NCBI RefSeq assembly: GCF_047675955.1
Contig: NC_132913.1
Coordinates: 71,915,236 to 71,979,235 of the forward strand
Source: Chlorocebus sabaeus
Lineage: Eukaryota > Chordata > Mammalia > Primates > Cercopithecidae
Reading direction: 5' to 3'
DNA: 64,000 nucleotides
The number at the start of each line of letters is the position of its first letter. The stretch's first letter is position 1. Positions 47,901-60,740 of this stretch are shown one piece after another. The position numbers and the translations under genes were made by a program. The notes under the pieces were generated by a model that saw nothing but the letters and a program-made list of their open reading frames with translations, did not search any database and was not told the origin of the DNA.

Positions 47901-49080
47901 ACAGTCTACTTAATTTTTGATGGGGAGTTTTACCAGACATAGTATATTCTTGGGTTGCAATTTTTTATTTCATCCTTTTGAATACACAATCCCATTCTTT
48001 ACTAGTCTGCAAGGTATTGCTAATAAACCCATTGATAGTCTTATAGAAGCTCCTTCATACATGATGAGTTTCTCTTGATGCTTTCAAAATTATCTCTTTA
48101 CCTTTAATATTGACACGTTGGCTGTAATGAGTCTTGGTGTAAATTATACTTTTGGTTGATTCTGTCTGCAAACCTCTGAGCTTCATAAATCTCAATGTCT
48201 ATTTCCCTCTCTGTATTTGAGAAGTTTTTGGCCATTATTTCTTTAAATATACTTTTGATTCCTTTCTTTTGTTCTTCCAGAACTTTCATAATGCATATAT
48301 TAGTTGGTTTGATGGTGCCCATAATTGTCTTAAACTTTGTTCACTCCTATTCATTCTTTTATTGTTTTTGTTTCTCTTATAATTTCAAATGACCTTCAAG
48401 CTTTCTGGTCTTTCTTCTGATCAAGTCTGCTGTTGGACTACATTAGGAAATTTTTCAGTTTAGTTATGCTCATAAGCTCCAGAGTTACTGTTTGCTGCTT
48501 TGCATAGCTTCTGCTCTTTGTTGATATCCTTGATTTGTTCCTGTATCGTTTTTTTCTTATCTTATACAGTTGTCCGTCTTTGTGTTTTGTAACTCACTGA
48601 GCTTCTTTAAAACAATTATTTTGAGCGTTTGCAAGGCAATTTATAGATTTCTATTTCTAAGTTAGGTAACTGGAGATTTATTTATTTATTTTTTAATTGA
48701 GTCATGTTTCCCCAATTGTTTATATTCCTTGTGGCTTTCCATTAGTGTCAGCATATTTGAAGAAACAGCCACCTCTCCCAGTCTTTACAGACTGGCTTCA
48801 ATAGTACAAGACCTTAACCAATCAACCCAGTTAGAGAGTCCAGATTACTCCTCAATGATTGTGACAAAGATGGTTATTTTTTTTCATGATCCAGTTCTGT
48901 ATGTTGCTCTGGGAGTCATTTCTGGGCAAGCCAGTTCTCCATATTCTCCATTGACTTTATATGTGCACCTAGTTCCCTCTGTTATGTTATATTTGCCTAA
49001 TATAAGTTTGTTTTCTGCAACTAAAGCTTCAAAAAATTATCCAAACCATGGTTGAAGTTCCACCATTATGTGGGAACTTA
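47901..49080 (-). mobile_element. Old L1 ORF1 region, antisense (L1M or HAL1)
   Basis: The minus strand carries relics of L1 ORF1: the RNA-recognition and C-terminal part (the 72-codon frame at 48104-48322 includes a FKEIMAKNF and an EIYEAQRF motif typical of this protein) and then the coiled-coil part near 48400-48620 (TCTGCTGTTGGACTACATTAGG antisense). The text continues towards the 5' region (CAGTCTTTACAGACTGGCTTC). Stops and shifts are frequent. It could be the 5' part of the L1 at 45765-47867 with ORF2 mostly lost, or a separate HAL1 element. Confidence 0.7.
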
Positions 49081-50882
49081 CATGAACCATCTAAAAAAAA
49101 GCCTGTCTTCCATGAGTGATAGTAGGTTGTATATGGCACTCCAATGATACTTGTCTATATAGTTGTACTTGTATTTCATATTTTCCTCTCTAGATCATAA
49201 AGTCTTGAAACAATAACTATGTGCCATATACAAACATATACACAACTATATCTAATTTTTGGTTTTGGAGAATATTTTAAGGCAAAATAAAAGCATAGGC
49301 TATATCACAAGATTATCATTAAATATTCTGGACAGTGAAAATATTAACAATGCATTTGTATCTAAGATATTTCATTAGTAACTGTATGATAGCTAAGAAT
49401 CAACTATTAAATGCTGCCTTTTGTATTAAAATGCATATTGAGTACAAGGCAAAGAAAAATTGTCCTTAATGCAAAAGAGGAAATGATATGTCATGTCAGA
49501 TGAAATTAAATTCGTATTTGGGTTATTGCAAATTCAAAATAATATACATGGGAAATTAAGTAAGGTCATTTTGAGAACTTTTTAAGCAACATGCAGATGT
49601 TTATTAAAAAATAGGCTATGCAATAAGATTTTCTTTAAAAACACTGGTACAGAGAATAAATGGATTAAATATTTAACAGTTATAATAAATTACTCCACTG
49701 TACTTTAATGTTTTAACTTTAAATGCCTCTTATTAACTAGAATAACTTGTATATTATAGGGTGATTAATTGTTAAATCATATTGGAAAGTGGTTTATCTG
49801 CTCCAAATAGTTGGTTAATTTGAATTAAAATATAAAAGTCATTCAGTAACATTCAGGTGCCTTCCTCTTACTTCGCTTTCTGTTCCTCTTACTCCCTCTG
49901 ACAATCCCAAATCAGCAGAAACAAATTACATGCACATGCACACACTATTCCTGGCTGCCAACATTTAAATGTCTCCATTTTATTTTAATGTTGGTAAATT
50001 ATTAACTATGCATTACTATTCATATGTCTAGAGCTACATTTCTAAATTTTAGAATTGTTATGTTGCTTCATTTTTATGTTAAAATATATTTATGTTTGTT
50101 CAGTAAAAAGCTGACATTGCATATTTTCAAGGATGACTTCTGCAGCTTGTGAATTATTCCACGTGACTGATAGTATACAGTCAATAAATGAAATTATCTT
50201 AAAATGCTAACAAAGCATTCACAGAACAGTGAATGTGAAGAGTGGGTTGGTTGCTGTAGTGTTGTGAATGAGCACTAAAATAAATAATAAGGTCTACACA
50301 ATTTTTCTAGTAAGGTAACCCAGGTAAATATTTCTTAAGGTGAAGGACAACCCAAGATTGAATAAATTTTATAAATGACAGAGAGAAAGGAAATCTGGCA
50401 TTACTGCTTTCCTTTATACCTTCTTCATACTCAAAAGAAGTAAACATTGAAGGTTGAGTCTTCAAAAAGGTCAGAGTTAGTAAAAGTTTCTCTCTGGCTT
50501 TAGCCTTCTTCCATATAAGGCTAGTAGCCAGACTAAGAACTTAAATACCCAGTGTCCCATGAGAGTAGACTAAGGAAAATCTTGGACACTTTTTCACAAA
50601 ATTGCAAAAGGTTGCTGAGTATAAATTTTTGTAGTCCTCAGGATTCAAGATTCAAAATAGCCTGAGGACTAACTGTTCTGGACTTACAGAATGAGTGTAA
50701 CTTGGACAAGACTTACCATGGGGTAATGAGGACTAGATGACACAGACACAAGTTGTTGAGTACTCATGATGTTTAGTTAAAGTGCAGTTAAAGTGTTCAC
50801 TTCTGAAAATATGCCCACATTTGGGACTGAGTTGTATAGTTCTTTATACTTACTCTAAAAAGAGTAAAAGATAAAAGCGCAA

Positions 50883-50884
<2 letters not shown>
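49081..50884. other. AT-rich stretch without recognised feature
   Basis: About 1.8 kb. Nothing recognised. Confidence 0.5.
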
Positions 50885-50920
<36 letters not shown>

Positions 50921-51216
50921 GACATGGTCTTACTCTGTCACCCAGGCTGAAGTACAGCAGCATGATCATAGCTCTCACTGTTACCTTGAATTCTGGACTC
51001 AAGCGATCCTCTCACCTCAGCCTCCCACATACAGCTAGGACTACAGGCATGTGCCACCATGCTCAGCTGAGTTTTTAATTTTTATTTTTTAATTCTTGTA
51101 GTGATGAGGTCCAGCTATGTTGCCTAGTTTTATCTTGAACTCCAGAGCTTAAGTCATCAACTTGCCCCAGCCTCCCAAAGTTCCAGTATTATAGGCGTGA
51201 GATACTGTACCCAGCC
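50885..51216 (-). mobile_element. AluJ-like element, full length, T32 tail
   Basis: T run at 50885-50916, then AAGAGACATGGTCTTACTCTG, GATCATAGCTCTCACTGTTA, CAAGCGATCCTCTCACCTCAG, CTAGGACTACAGGCATGTG, and it ends GTGAGATACTGTACCCAGCC. The words are AluJ-like and diverged, yet the tail is a pure T32. Confidence 0.92.
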
Positions 51217-51394
51217 ATATCCCAGTACTTTTTAAAAGACAATTATTATACTGTGTTCTTAAATATTTCTATAACTTTATCAATTTTTATGAGTATTTTG
51301 GTAAATTAATTTCTAAAAGAAACAGTATAAATTGTATGGGGACTGATAAATAGAATATTTTTACATAGTTTTTCACTAAATCTGCTTTGCTTCA

Positions 51395-51450
51395 CACAGG
51401 TTTTGGCACATAATAGGCATTCAAATAATACAGTTTTAATAAATGAATAA
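51395..51450 (+). mobile_element. L2 3' terminus
   Basis: TTTTGGCACATAATAGGCAT, TCAAATAATACAG, TTTTAATAAATGAATAAG match the 'tggcacatagtaggtgctcaataaatatttgttgaatgaatga' end of L2. Confidence 0.6.
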
Positions 51451-53212
51451 GTTCAAGCAGATGCTCTAACATTGTTTCACGCCAACAGGTCTAGTGCATA
51501 TAAGAGCAACATTTGGGAGAATGAGCCCAACCAAAATCCATTATTCCTATGAGTTTTGTAACTTGTAAATAGTAAGTTGTGTTTAATTTAAATTACTTAG
51601 AAGAAATATCAGAAGGCATTATATAGGTTTTAATTTTAGTGAACAGAAATAGAACAATCAGAAAACCAAAGAAGCGTTATGACTCCAGAATCATAAACCT
51701 TGAGGAATATAATTATAATTATATACTTTGCCATTTTCATGATTATTAATATCTGGTAGTACTTTCTTCCTGTATTTTCCTAAGCCAGTACTTTTACATT
51801 TTTGTAATGGTATTGCAAATATTATCTTTTATTCTGTATTATCTAACTAATATTTTGATATAATTATTTTATATTTTCTTTTAGCAGTGTAATAATATCT
51901 GAATAATCAATACAATTTTTACACAATTCTTCATGATTTACAGATTATTAAATCAGTAAAAATTACAATTGGCAAAAAGGCACATAACATAAAAATTCTG
52001 CAATATGGTAAGTGTTACAGTAATTTATCTTTAAGTAACTCCTGATGGCAGTAATGTGCTCATGCTTTCTAGGCTTGTGGGAACTAAAACAAAAGACAGA
52101 ATGAATTAAATATCTCAATTGCATGAAAGGATATCATATAATTTAAACACATAAATTATTGAATGCTTACATGGTGTGAATATTAGCATAATTAACTTTT
52201 AGTTATTTGAATTTTAATACTACCCTAGATAAATATTATATAAGCCAAATACTAGACAAGACAAATTCTAGCAGCAGGTTTAAGAAGAGTTGTAGTTGGT
52301 CTGTGTGTGTGTATATGTGTGTACACAAAGCTGAGTTCATGAACATGAATGTAGAAATATTCGGGATTATAACTAGAGTGAATGGAGAGAAGAAAATAAT
52401 TTTTTGTTTGTATTAAGTATTAGATTTTTTTTTGTACTTCATGTTAATAAACTTTATACTCCTCCAACTGTCGTCTTTTGACCACAGTATAGGACACCCT
52501 GGAAGTACCTAGGTGGAAACCCTATCATAACTCCTCTCTAAAATCATAATATAATAAACACCAAGCACTGCAGGCACCCCATCTTGGCAGGGTATCAGAT
52601 GTAAAGACAAACCAATTAGACATAAATAAATAATTCGAAATATGATTTACTGAAATTTGTTGAAAAATGGCAGATGGAAATAATATTTATAAATTACTAT
52701 GCTTCTTAAAATGAGTTTTTGTATGTCTCTCTCTCAAGATCCTTCTCGTGCAGCTACTGCCCTGAAATCTTTTCATTTATTTTTAAGTTTTCCCAGTTTT
52801 TCCTAATTATTTTCCCAAATTTCTTTCAATTATGTGCTCTTATCTTTCTCCAGATTCTTTTTGTTTTTTTTTTTAGATTTATTTGCTGTTGTTTTGTTGT
52901 TTTCATCAGTAACTCTGTCCTGCTGTTCCAAAATAATTTTTCAACATCCTTTTAAGGCATCTCAGTGCTTCCCCTTACTCAGTTTTCAGATTCTTCACAG
53001 TAAATGTCCAGGTTTCAAATTGGCAAAACTAGAATTCTTTGTGTTGAATACAAGACAGTGGAGAAAAGAGATACTGTGAATTCACACAGGTAAGATTCTC
53101 TTTTGCTGCCATCCATTACAAGAACTGTGGAAAAGAGTTATCGCATTATGTGTAAGTTGGCAAACAAACCATGGTCACTTTTAGAGTATACTAATAATTA
53201 AATGTATTTTCT
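51451..53212. other. AT-rich stretch without recognised feature
   Basis: Nothing firm. 52720-53000 is T/C-rich on the + strand, which creates two overlapping open frames (78 and 81 codons) without any recognisable domain. A short (TG)n lies near 52301-52320. Confidence 0.5.
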
Positions 53213-53553
53213 TTTATTTTTATTGATACATCATATTTGTGCACATGGAGTATATGTGATATTTCATTATATGCATATAATGTGTAATGATCAAGTCAGT
53301 TTATTAGGATGTCCATCACTTCAAGTATTTATCATTTCTATTTGTTTCTAACATTTCAAGTCCTCTCTTGACTCTATTTTGAAATATACATGTGATAAAC
53401 CCACAATTAATATCACATCAAATGGGGAAAAGCTCAAAGCCTTTTCTCTAAGAACTAGAACAAGGCAAACATACCTATTTTCACCGTTATTCATCATAGC
53501 ATTTGAAATTCTAGCCAGGACAATCAGGCAAGAAAAGAAAAATAAAAGGCACA

Positions 53554-53889
53554 TGTATTAGTCCATTTTCATTCTGCTGATAAAGACATACCTGAGACTG
53601 AACAATTTACAAAAGAAAGAGGTTTATTGGATTTACACATGGCTGGGGAGGCCTCACAATCGTGGTGAAAGGCAAAAGGCAAGTCTCATATGGTAGCAGA
53701 CAAGAGAAGAGGGTTTGTGCTGGGAAACTTCCATTTGTAAACCCATCAGATCTCGTGAGACTCATTCACTGTCACAAGAACAGCACAAGGAAAACCCACT
53801 CCCATAACTCAATCACCTCCTGCCGAGTCCCTCTCACAACACATGGAAATTCAAGATGAGATTTGGGTGGGCACACAGCCAAAATATCA
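53554..53889 (-). repeat. MaLR 3' LTR
   Basis: TGTATTAG...ATATCA in + orientation. Contains the polyadenylation signal as TTTATT at 53623-53628. The TTCCACCCCGACTCCTT just right of it is the reverse complement of a purine tract, as expected next to a 3' LTR. Confidence 0.88.
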
Positions 53890-55455
53890 TTCCACCCCGA
53901 CTCCTTCCAAATCTCATGTCCTCACATTTCAGAACCAATCATGCCTTCCCAAAAGTCCCCTAAAGCCAACTCGTTTCAGCATTAACTCAAAGCCTCATCT
54001 GAGACAAGGCAAGTCCCTTCTGCTTACGAGTCTGTGAAATAAAAAGCAAGTTAGTTACTTCCTAGATACAATGTGGATACAGGCACTGGGTAAATATAGC
54101 CAATCCAAATAGGAGAAATTGGCCAAAATAAAAGTGCTACAGGTCCTATGCAAGTCCAAAATCTAGCAGGGCAGTCAAATCTTAAAGCTCCAAAGTGATC
54201 TCCTTGACTCCATGTCTCACATCCAGGTCACATTGATGCCAGAAGTGGGTTTCCATGGTCTTGGGCAGTTCTACCCCTGTGACTTTGCAAGGTGCAGCCT
54301 CCATCTTGGCTGCTTTGATGGACGGGCATTGAGTGTCTGTGACTTTTCCAGGTGCACGGTACAAGCTGTTGGTGGATCTACCATTCTGGGGTCTGGAGAA
54401 CAGTGGCCCTCTTTTCACAGCTCAAGTAGGTGGTGCCCCAGTGGGAATTCTGCATGGGGGCTCTGACCCCACATTACCTTGCCATTCCTCCACACTGCCT
54501 TAGTAGAGGTTCTCCATGAGGGCCCCATCCCTGCAGCAAACTTCTGCCTGGGCATTCAGGCATTTCCATACATCTTCTGAAAGCTAGATTGAGGTTCTCA
54601 AACCCCAATTCTTGACTTTTATGCCCTCACAGACTCAATACCACATGAAAGCTGCCACGGCTTGGAGATTATACCCTGAAGCAACAGCCTGAGCTGTACC
54701 TTGGCCCCTTTTAGTCATGGCCGGGGCAGCTGGGATGCAGGGCACCACATCTCTAGACTGCACACAGCAGAGGGATCCTGGGTCCCATGCATGAAACCAT
54801 TTTTTTTCTCTTACACTTTGAGGCCTGTAATGGGAGGGGCTGCCAAAAAGATCTCTGACATGCCCTGGAGACATTTTCCCATTGTCTTCAGGATTAACAT
54901 TTGGTTCCTCATTCCTTATGCAAAATTCTGCAGCTGGCTGGAATTTCTTCCCAGAAAATGGCATTTTCTTTACTATCATGTTGTCAAGCTGCAAATTTTC
55001 CAAACTTTTATGTTCTCCTTCCCTTATAAAACTGAATGCCTTTAACAGCAAGCAAGTCACCTTTTGAATGCTTTGTTGCTTAGAAATGTCTTCCACCTGA
55101 TACCCTAAATCATCTCTCTCAAGTTCAAAGTTCCACAGATCTCTAGGGCAGAGGCAAAATACTGCCAGTCTCTTTGGTAAAACATATCAAGAGTCACCTT
55201 TGCTCCATTTCCCAACAAGTTCCTCATCTTTGTCTGAGACCACCTCATCCTGGATTTCATTGTTCATATAATTATCAGCAATTTGGTAAAAGCCATTCAA
55301 CAAGTTATCTAGGGAGTTCCAAACTTTCCCATTTTCCTGTCTTCTTCTGAGCCTTCCAAAATGTTCCAATCTCTGCCTGTTACCCAGTTGCAAAATCACT
55401 TCCACATTTTTTGGTATCTTTTCAGCAGTGCCTGTCTCTTCTGATATCAATTTAA

Positions 55456-55799
55456 GGTATTAGTTTGTTTTTACACTACTGATAAAATCATGTCCAAGAC
55501 CGGGCAGTTTAGAAAAGAAAGAGGTTTATTAGACTTACAGTTCCACATGACTGGGGAGGCCTCATAATCATGGCAGAAGATGAAATGCACACATCGTACA
55601 GTGGCAGACAAGAGAAGAGGTTTTGCGCGGGGAGACTCCCGTTTTTAAAAGCATCAGATCTCATGAGACTCATTGACTATCATGGGAACAGTGCAAGAAA
55701 AACTCGCTCCCATAATTCAATCACCTCCCACCAAGTCCCTCCCACAACACATGGGAATTCAAGATGAGATTTGGGAACAGACACAACCAAACCATATCA
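55456..55799 (-). repeat. MaLR 5' LTR
   Basis: Starts GGTATTAGTTTG (outer TG changed to GG) and ends ACCATATCA. Polyadenylation signal as TTTATT at 55525-55530. It is collinear with the other LTR but differs at many positions, showing long independent decay. Confidence 0.88.
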
Positions 55800-57650
55800 G
55801 CACCCAACTTGGAAAATAAGAAATTATATTGTTCCTTTTTACTTATGACACCTTATTGTAAAAATACCTAAAGACTTCATAAAAACACTTTTAGATCTGA
55901 TAAATAAATTCAAGAAAATTGCAAGATACAAAATCAACATACAAAACCCAGTAATTTTTCTACCCACCAATAATGAATTAGTAAGAAGAAAATCAAGAAG
56001 GCAATCTCAGTTATAATAACTCCAAAAATAAATTAAATACCTAGGAAAGAATTTAACTAAGGAGATGAAAGACCTCTAGGAGTAAACTATAGATTTCTGA
56101 TGAAAAAAATTAAAGAATACACAAAACAATGGAAAGATATCTTATAATCATGGATCAGAAGAAATAAAACCATTCAAATGACCCTACTACCCAAAGCAAT
56201 ATACAGATTCAGTACAATCTCTATCAAAATACAGATGTCATTTTTCACAGAGATGGAAAAAAAAATTCTAAAATCTGTATGGCATCAAAAAGAGCTCAAA
56301 TAGCCAAAGAAATCCAGACTAGAAAGACCATCACACTACCTGACTTTAAGATATATTACAAGGCTAGAGTAACCAAACAGTATAATACTGGTATAAAAAC
56401 AGATGCATAAAGCAATGCAATCAAATAGAGAACCCATAAATAAATCCACATATTTGCAGCCAACTGAATTTTGACAAAGGTGCCAAGAACATACACTGAG
56501 GATAGGACACTTTCTTCAATAAATGATATTGGGAAAATTTGATACCCATATACAGAATAATAAATCTGGACTCCTATTTTTCATCACATACAAACATCAA
56601 CTCAAGATGGATAAAAGACTTAAACATAAGACTCAAAACTATTAAACTCATAGAAGACATAGGGCAAACACTTTTGGAAATTGGCCTAGGCAAAGATTTT
56701 ATGGCTAAGACCTCAAAAGCACTGTCAATAAAAACAAAAATTAGACAAATGAGACTATGTTAAACCAAAAAGTCTCTACACAGCAAAGAGAGCAATCAAC
56801 AGAGTGAAAAGACAATCTGTTAAATGGGAAAAATATTTGCAAGCTGTTCATCTAACAAGGGACTAATACCTAGAATATACAATGAGCTGAAACAACAGTA
56901 AAAAAAAAAAGTGAGCGAAGGACATTAATAGATATTTTTCAAAATAAGGCACTCAAACAGCCAACAGGTATATAAAAAATGCTCAACATCACTAGTCATC
57001 ATGGAAATGCAAATTAAAACTGCAATGAATGATCATCTTACTCCTATTAGTATGTCTGTTATTAAAGATACAAAAAAAAAAATAACAAGCGCTGGTGAGG
57101 ATGTGGAGAAAAGGGAACTCCTATACACTGTTGGTGGGAATGCAAATTAATATAGACATTATGGAGAATATTATGTAGTTTTCTCAAGAAAGCTAAAGCT
57201 ACAGATGGAACCACTGTGCAGCCCACCAATCTCACTAGTGTGTATTTATTGAAAGGAAATAAAATCAGCATCAAAAATATGCCTGTATCCCCATGCTTAT
57301 TCCAGCACTGTTCAAAATAGCAAAGCTACAGAATCAGCCTAGTGTCTATTGATGAACAAATTTTTAAAAGAAATGTGGTATATATACACAACGGAATTCT
57401 AGGTCATAAAAAAGAATGAAGTTATGTCATTTGCAGCAACATGAGTGGAACTGGAGGGCATTATGTTAGGTGAAATAAGCGAGGCATAGAAAGACAAAGT
57501 TTGCATGTTCTTATTCGTATGTGGGAGCTAAAGGAGTTGTTCTCATCGAGGTACAGAGTGGAATGATAGACACTACAGTCTGAGAAGAGTGTGTGGGTGT
57601 GTGTGTATGGGTTTAGGGGATGAAGAAACATTTTAACATAGAAAAACTTA

Positions 57651-60074
57651 TGTAAAAATAAATTCATGTTCTCTACTGCTTTCTTAATCATGTTATGCTT
57701 AAGTAGACAGTTGTGTGTCTACATCTGCAGCAAATAACTTAAACATTGCTTAGTAATTAATACTTAGAATAATGTAAGTAAATCATCTCATAATTTAAAA
57801 TGTTCTTCTTTATGCTGTGTTTAAAATGGCTGGAAAATGAATGGTGTACATAGAAATTTTATGTCTGAGAAGTTTATATTTTTAGAATTCTGAGTTAAAC
57901 ATGGTTATCTAGAAATGTGAATACATTACAAAATCTACTGTGAGTATTTCTGAAGTCTGAAGTTTGATTCTGAAATTTCATATCTATAAATAAACACAAC
58001 GAATCTAATTTACCAATTATATTTATAATTATTGCAGAAATATCCAGAGTTATGTTCAGAGGACTTAGAGAGTGAGGTTCCTATACTCAATAGTGACATA
58101 TGCATTGATTAAATACGTGTTCTGAAAGTCAAATAACACCGCTGATACATGTTCAACAATGAAAGTTATCACTTTTTTTTGTATACCTATAACTTTGATG
58201 TTACAACGACTCTATACCCAGAATTAAGGTGAAATGTCATTTATCACTTCTAGATGTGATTGCTAATTTAACCTTGAAATGCATTACTCAAAATAATTCT
58301 CCCTAAGAAAATTTCATCAGAATGTGAAATTCCGACATTGATGGAGATCATAGACAAGTTTTAAAATTGCTTCATGTTAATAGTATTTACCCTACAGGAA
58401 AGTTTAGGCTTCATTTAAAGTGTGCAGCCATTCAAAACAGTATTACTTTGCCTAGGCTATTAAAGTAATCATCCAATTTAAGAATATATTACTGTGAAGA
58501 CACCATCTGGCATAATACAGAATCTGGAGGCCAGGCTTAGTTTTACAATGGATTTTTAGAGAAATCATCAAGTAACATGGATAATCTGTTAAATAACCCT
58601 GTACAATGTTAAAAATTATCACAGAAGGTAAAGTAGACACATACACACATTACAGTATATTCCTTTTTCATTTAATAGAAACGTATTCTAAAAAATATGC
58701 TTAAAGCAATGATATATTCAAGTAGAGAAATGTTTATATGACAGAAATTTTAAAATATCTAAATTACTGACAAATATCACATAATTAGCAACAGGCTCGT
58801 ATGTATCACTGTGATTGACATATGAGAATTTTCTCTAGTTGGAATAAATGGTCATTTTTATGGCTCAATGTTAGAATAAGATGATTTTCAAAATGTTTAA
58901 AATTTTTTTAAATTGGGAGAAAAATTAAAACAAGTGTATTTGGATTAAAACGTCATTTCACTTTGCATACATCATAGAAGTTACTTTGGGCTATATTTTA
59001 ACTATAGATACTGAGACTAATGTTCCTGCATGGATATCAGTTTTGTTATTTTATAGGAACATCATTCAACCGCTACATATTAGTGTTTTGATCTGAAATT
59101 GTAAAACACAGGTTACTCTAATGAAAACATTTTTAAAGGAAGCTTTTTATTTCAGGTAAGTATTGGCTTATTGCTTTCAGTATATACGTTGCTCTGTTAA
59201 ATGTACATTTTGATCACTGTGAAAACAACAACTATTTTCCATACAAGATCGTATAATCCCTAGCAAAACTAATTATTTTGGTCAATAGATTGGTCTGCAA
59301 TGATGTTGATATTTGGGGATTTCTATATTCAAGACAGTATTTATTTTGCTTCTGTTCAAATACTTAATTATATATTAGAAGGACAGACACATAGATGGAT
59401 GGATTTTAAATATCTCTTTTATTCTTAAAAAGTTGTTTGACATATTGACATGCAAATTAACCTACTTAGAAGTTAATGAAGATCCTTATATACTGTAGAA
59501 TCTGTGAGGTTCAACATACTTTTGGCAGTTGTTTTATATCTCTTATAAAATTGTGTTTATTCTTTTACTGTACTTCTCTTCCTCATCAAAATATCCTAAC
59601 GAATTAAATTTTTCTAAGCTATGCACCAGGAAAAGGCCATTGTAATCCTGCATCAAGCAGCTTGTAGTAAAAGAAACACATTAATAAGCTGTGCAGAAAT
59701 TCTTAAAAGATGGAAGAAGAAATTACTTTGAATTACATTTATTACTTTATGTAAGTAAATGAAGTACTGCATGTAGAATATATGTATTTAGTGCTCTATT
59801 TACATTTATTTCTGTCTTAAGTGAAGAAAAATGATAGCTGCTACAATTAAAAATGTACATGATTTTGAAATCATGATATTTCCCATAGGGTGCAGAAAGA
59901 GAAAATCATGGATGTGATATGATTACCTAAAAATGAAGACAGGCAAATAATCAGAGAGTTTCCCAATACAGAAATTCATGGAAGGATGAGAAAGCTTGGG
60001 AGGATGTGCATTTTATATGAATGAATAGATACTGAGATACCACTGATATTATTAGATCGAAGGAATATTAGTCA
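57651..60074. other. AT-rich stretch without recognised feature
   Basis: About 2.4 kb of unique-looking AT-rich DNA. Nothing recognised. Confidence 0.5.
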
Positions 60075-60101
60075 CTGAATAACAGTCACTCTGTTATTCA
60101 G
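60075..60101. repeat. Perfect 11-bp inverted repeat with 5-base loop
   Basis: CTGAATAACAG, loop TCACT, CTGTTATTCAG. No known element is associated with it. Confidence 0.9.
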
Positions 60102-60609
60102 CAAACTCTTGATAAACCCAGATCTTGTGCTGATGTCTGATTCTATAAATATGAATGAGAAAATATTCTACCCTAAGTCCACCATCTAACTATAAAGAAG
60201 GGCATGTAAATAAGTGAGTTACAAGGCAATTAAACCTGCATGGGAAATGTATGCCTATTGCAGGGATGACACAAAAAAAGATGTGAGAGTATGGCTAGAA
60301 ATTTGTCAAATAGCAAAGTAGTCTTATAAGCAGCAATAGTAACATGTGGAAAGGCTTAGTTAGAGAGATGAAATAATGTGGTAATTTTAAGGCAGTAGGC
60401 TGATGCCTAAATTTTAAGATAAGAGTAATGTGAAGCAGGTGCATTTCTCATTTATGCAGGGTATTTTAAAAATTAGTGAATACATACAGTTATTCCTAGG
60501 GACATTTACAGTTATTTTTTAAGAATTAAAACTTTCACTATCGAATATTAGAATAAGACACAGTGATTAGCTACTAGGACTAGTTCTGCATATTAATTTG
60601 CCTGTTAAA

Positions 60610-60740
60610 TATAGAATGACCTTTGGAAATTTCTTAGCTTGTCTAAATCCATTTTTTATCCTCCTATAAGAAGAGAATAACAGTGCTTACAGGTAAGGTT
60701 GCTGTAAATATACATAGATAGTGCTACTGAAGTATGTAAG
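60610..60740 (-). mobile_element. Possible MIR fragment
   Basis: Antisense MIR-like order: 'gacctttggaaatttcttagcttgtct', 'aagagaataacagtgcttacaggtaaggttgctgtaaa'. Weak match. Confidence 0.4.

Larger units (their letters stand above)
53554..55799 (-). mobile_element. Complete MaLR provirus (THE1/MST-like), nested in L1
   Basis: Two LTRs (53554-53889 and about 55456-55799) flank 1.57 kb of internal sequence. The right LTR is the 5' LTR because the element is antisense. LTR words: GTATTAGTCCATTTTCATTC, AAGAAAGAGGTTTATT, CTGGGGAGGCCTCACAATC, AGATCTCGTGAGACTCATTC, AAGATGAGATTTGGG, ending CATATCA. The internal part (CATCTTGGCTGCTTTGATGG, CCCTGCAGCAAACTTCTGCC) is MaLR type. GCACA before and GCACC after the element give a 4-of-5-base target-site duplication, the size expected for this group. 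These elements are non-autonomous and depend on ERVL machinery. The minus-strand frames inside (87 and 153 codons) are decayed internal remnants. Confidence 0.9.
53213..57650 (-). mobile_element. L1 with 5' inversion, split by a MaLR provirus
   Basis: 53213-53395 is antisense L1 3' UTR and end (GTGTAATGATCAAGTCAG, GATGTCCATCACTTCAAG, TTTGAAATATACATGTG). At about 53396 the + strand turns into sense ORF2 (ATGGGGAAAAGCTCAAAGCC, CTAGCCAGGACAATCAGGC), is interrupted at 53554-55799, and resumes at 55801 (GCAAGATACAAAATCAACATAC, CAAAGCAATATACAGATTCA, GATATTGGGAAAATTTGATA, AACATCACTAGTCATCATGG) to end in early 3' UTR near 57650. The sense piece ends where the antisense piece begins in L1 order. So it is one L1 whose 3' end is at the left and whose 5' part was inverted by twin priming, about 2.2 kb without the insert. 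Confidence 0.88.

Noticed and set aside
48104..48322. L1 ORF1-like minus-strand frame as a functional gene
   Set aside because: It is a 72-codon remnant of ORF1 with stops and shifts on both sides.
54635..55096. 153-codon minus frame as a gene
   Set aside because: It lies within the internal part of the MaLR element, which is non-autonomous and decayed.
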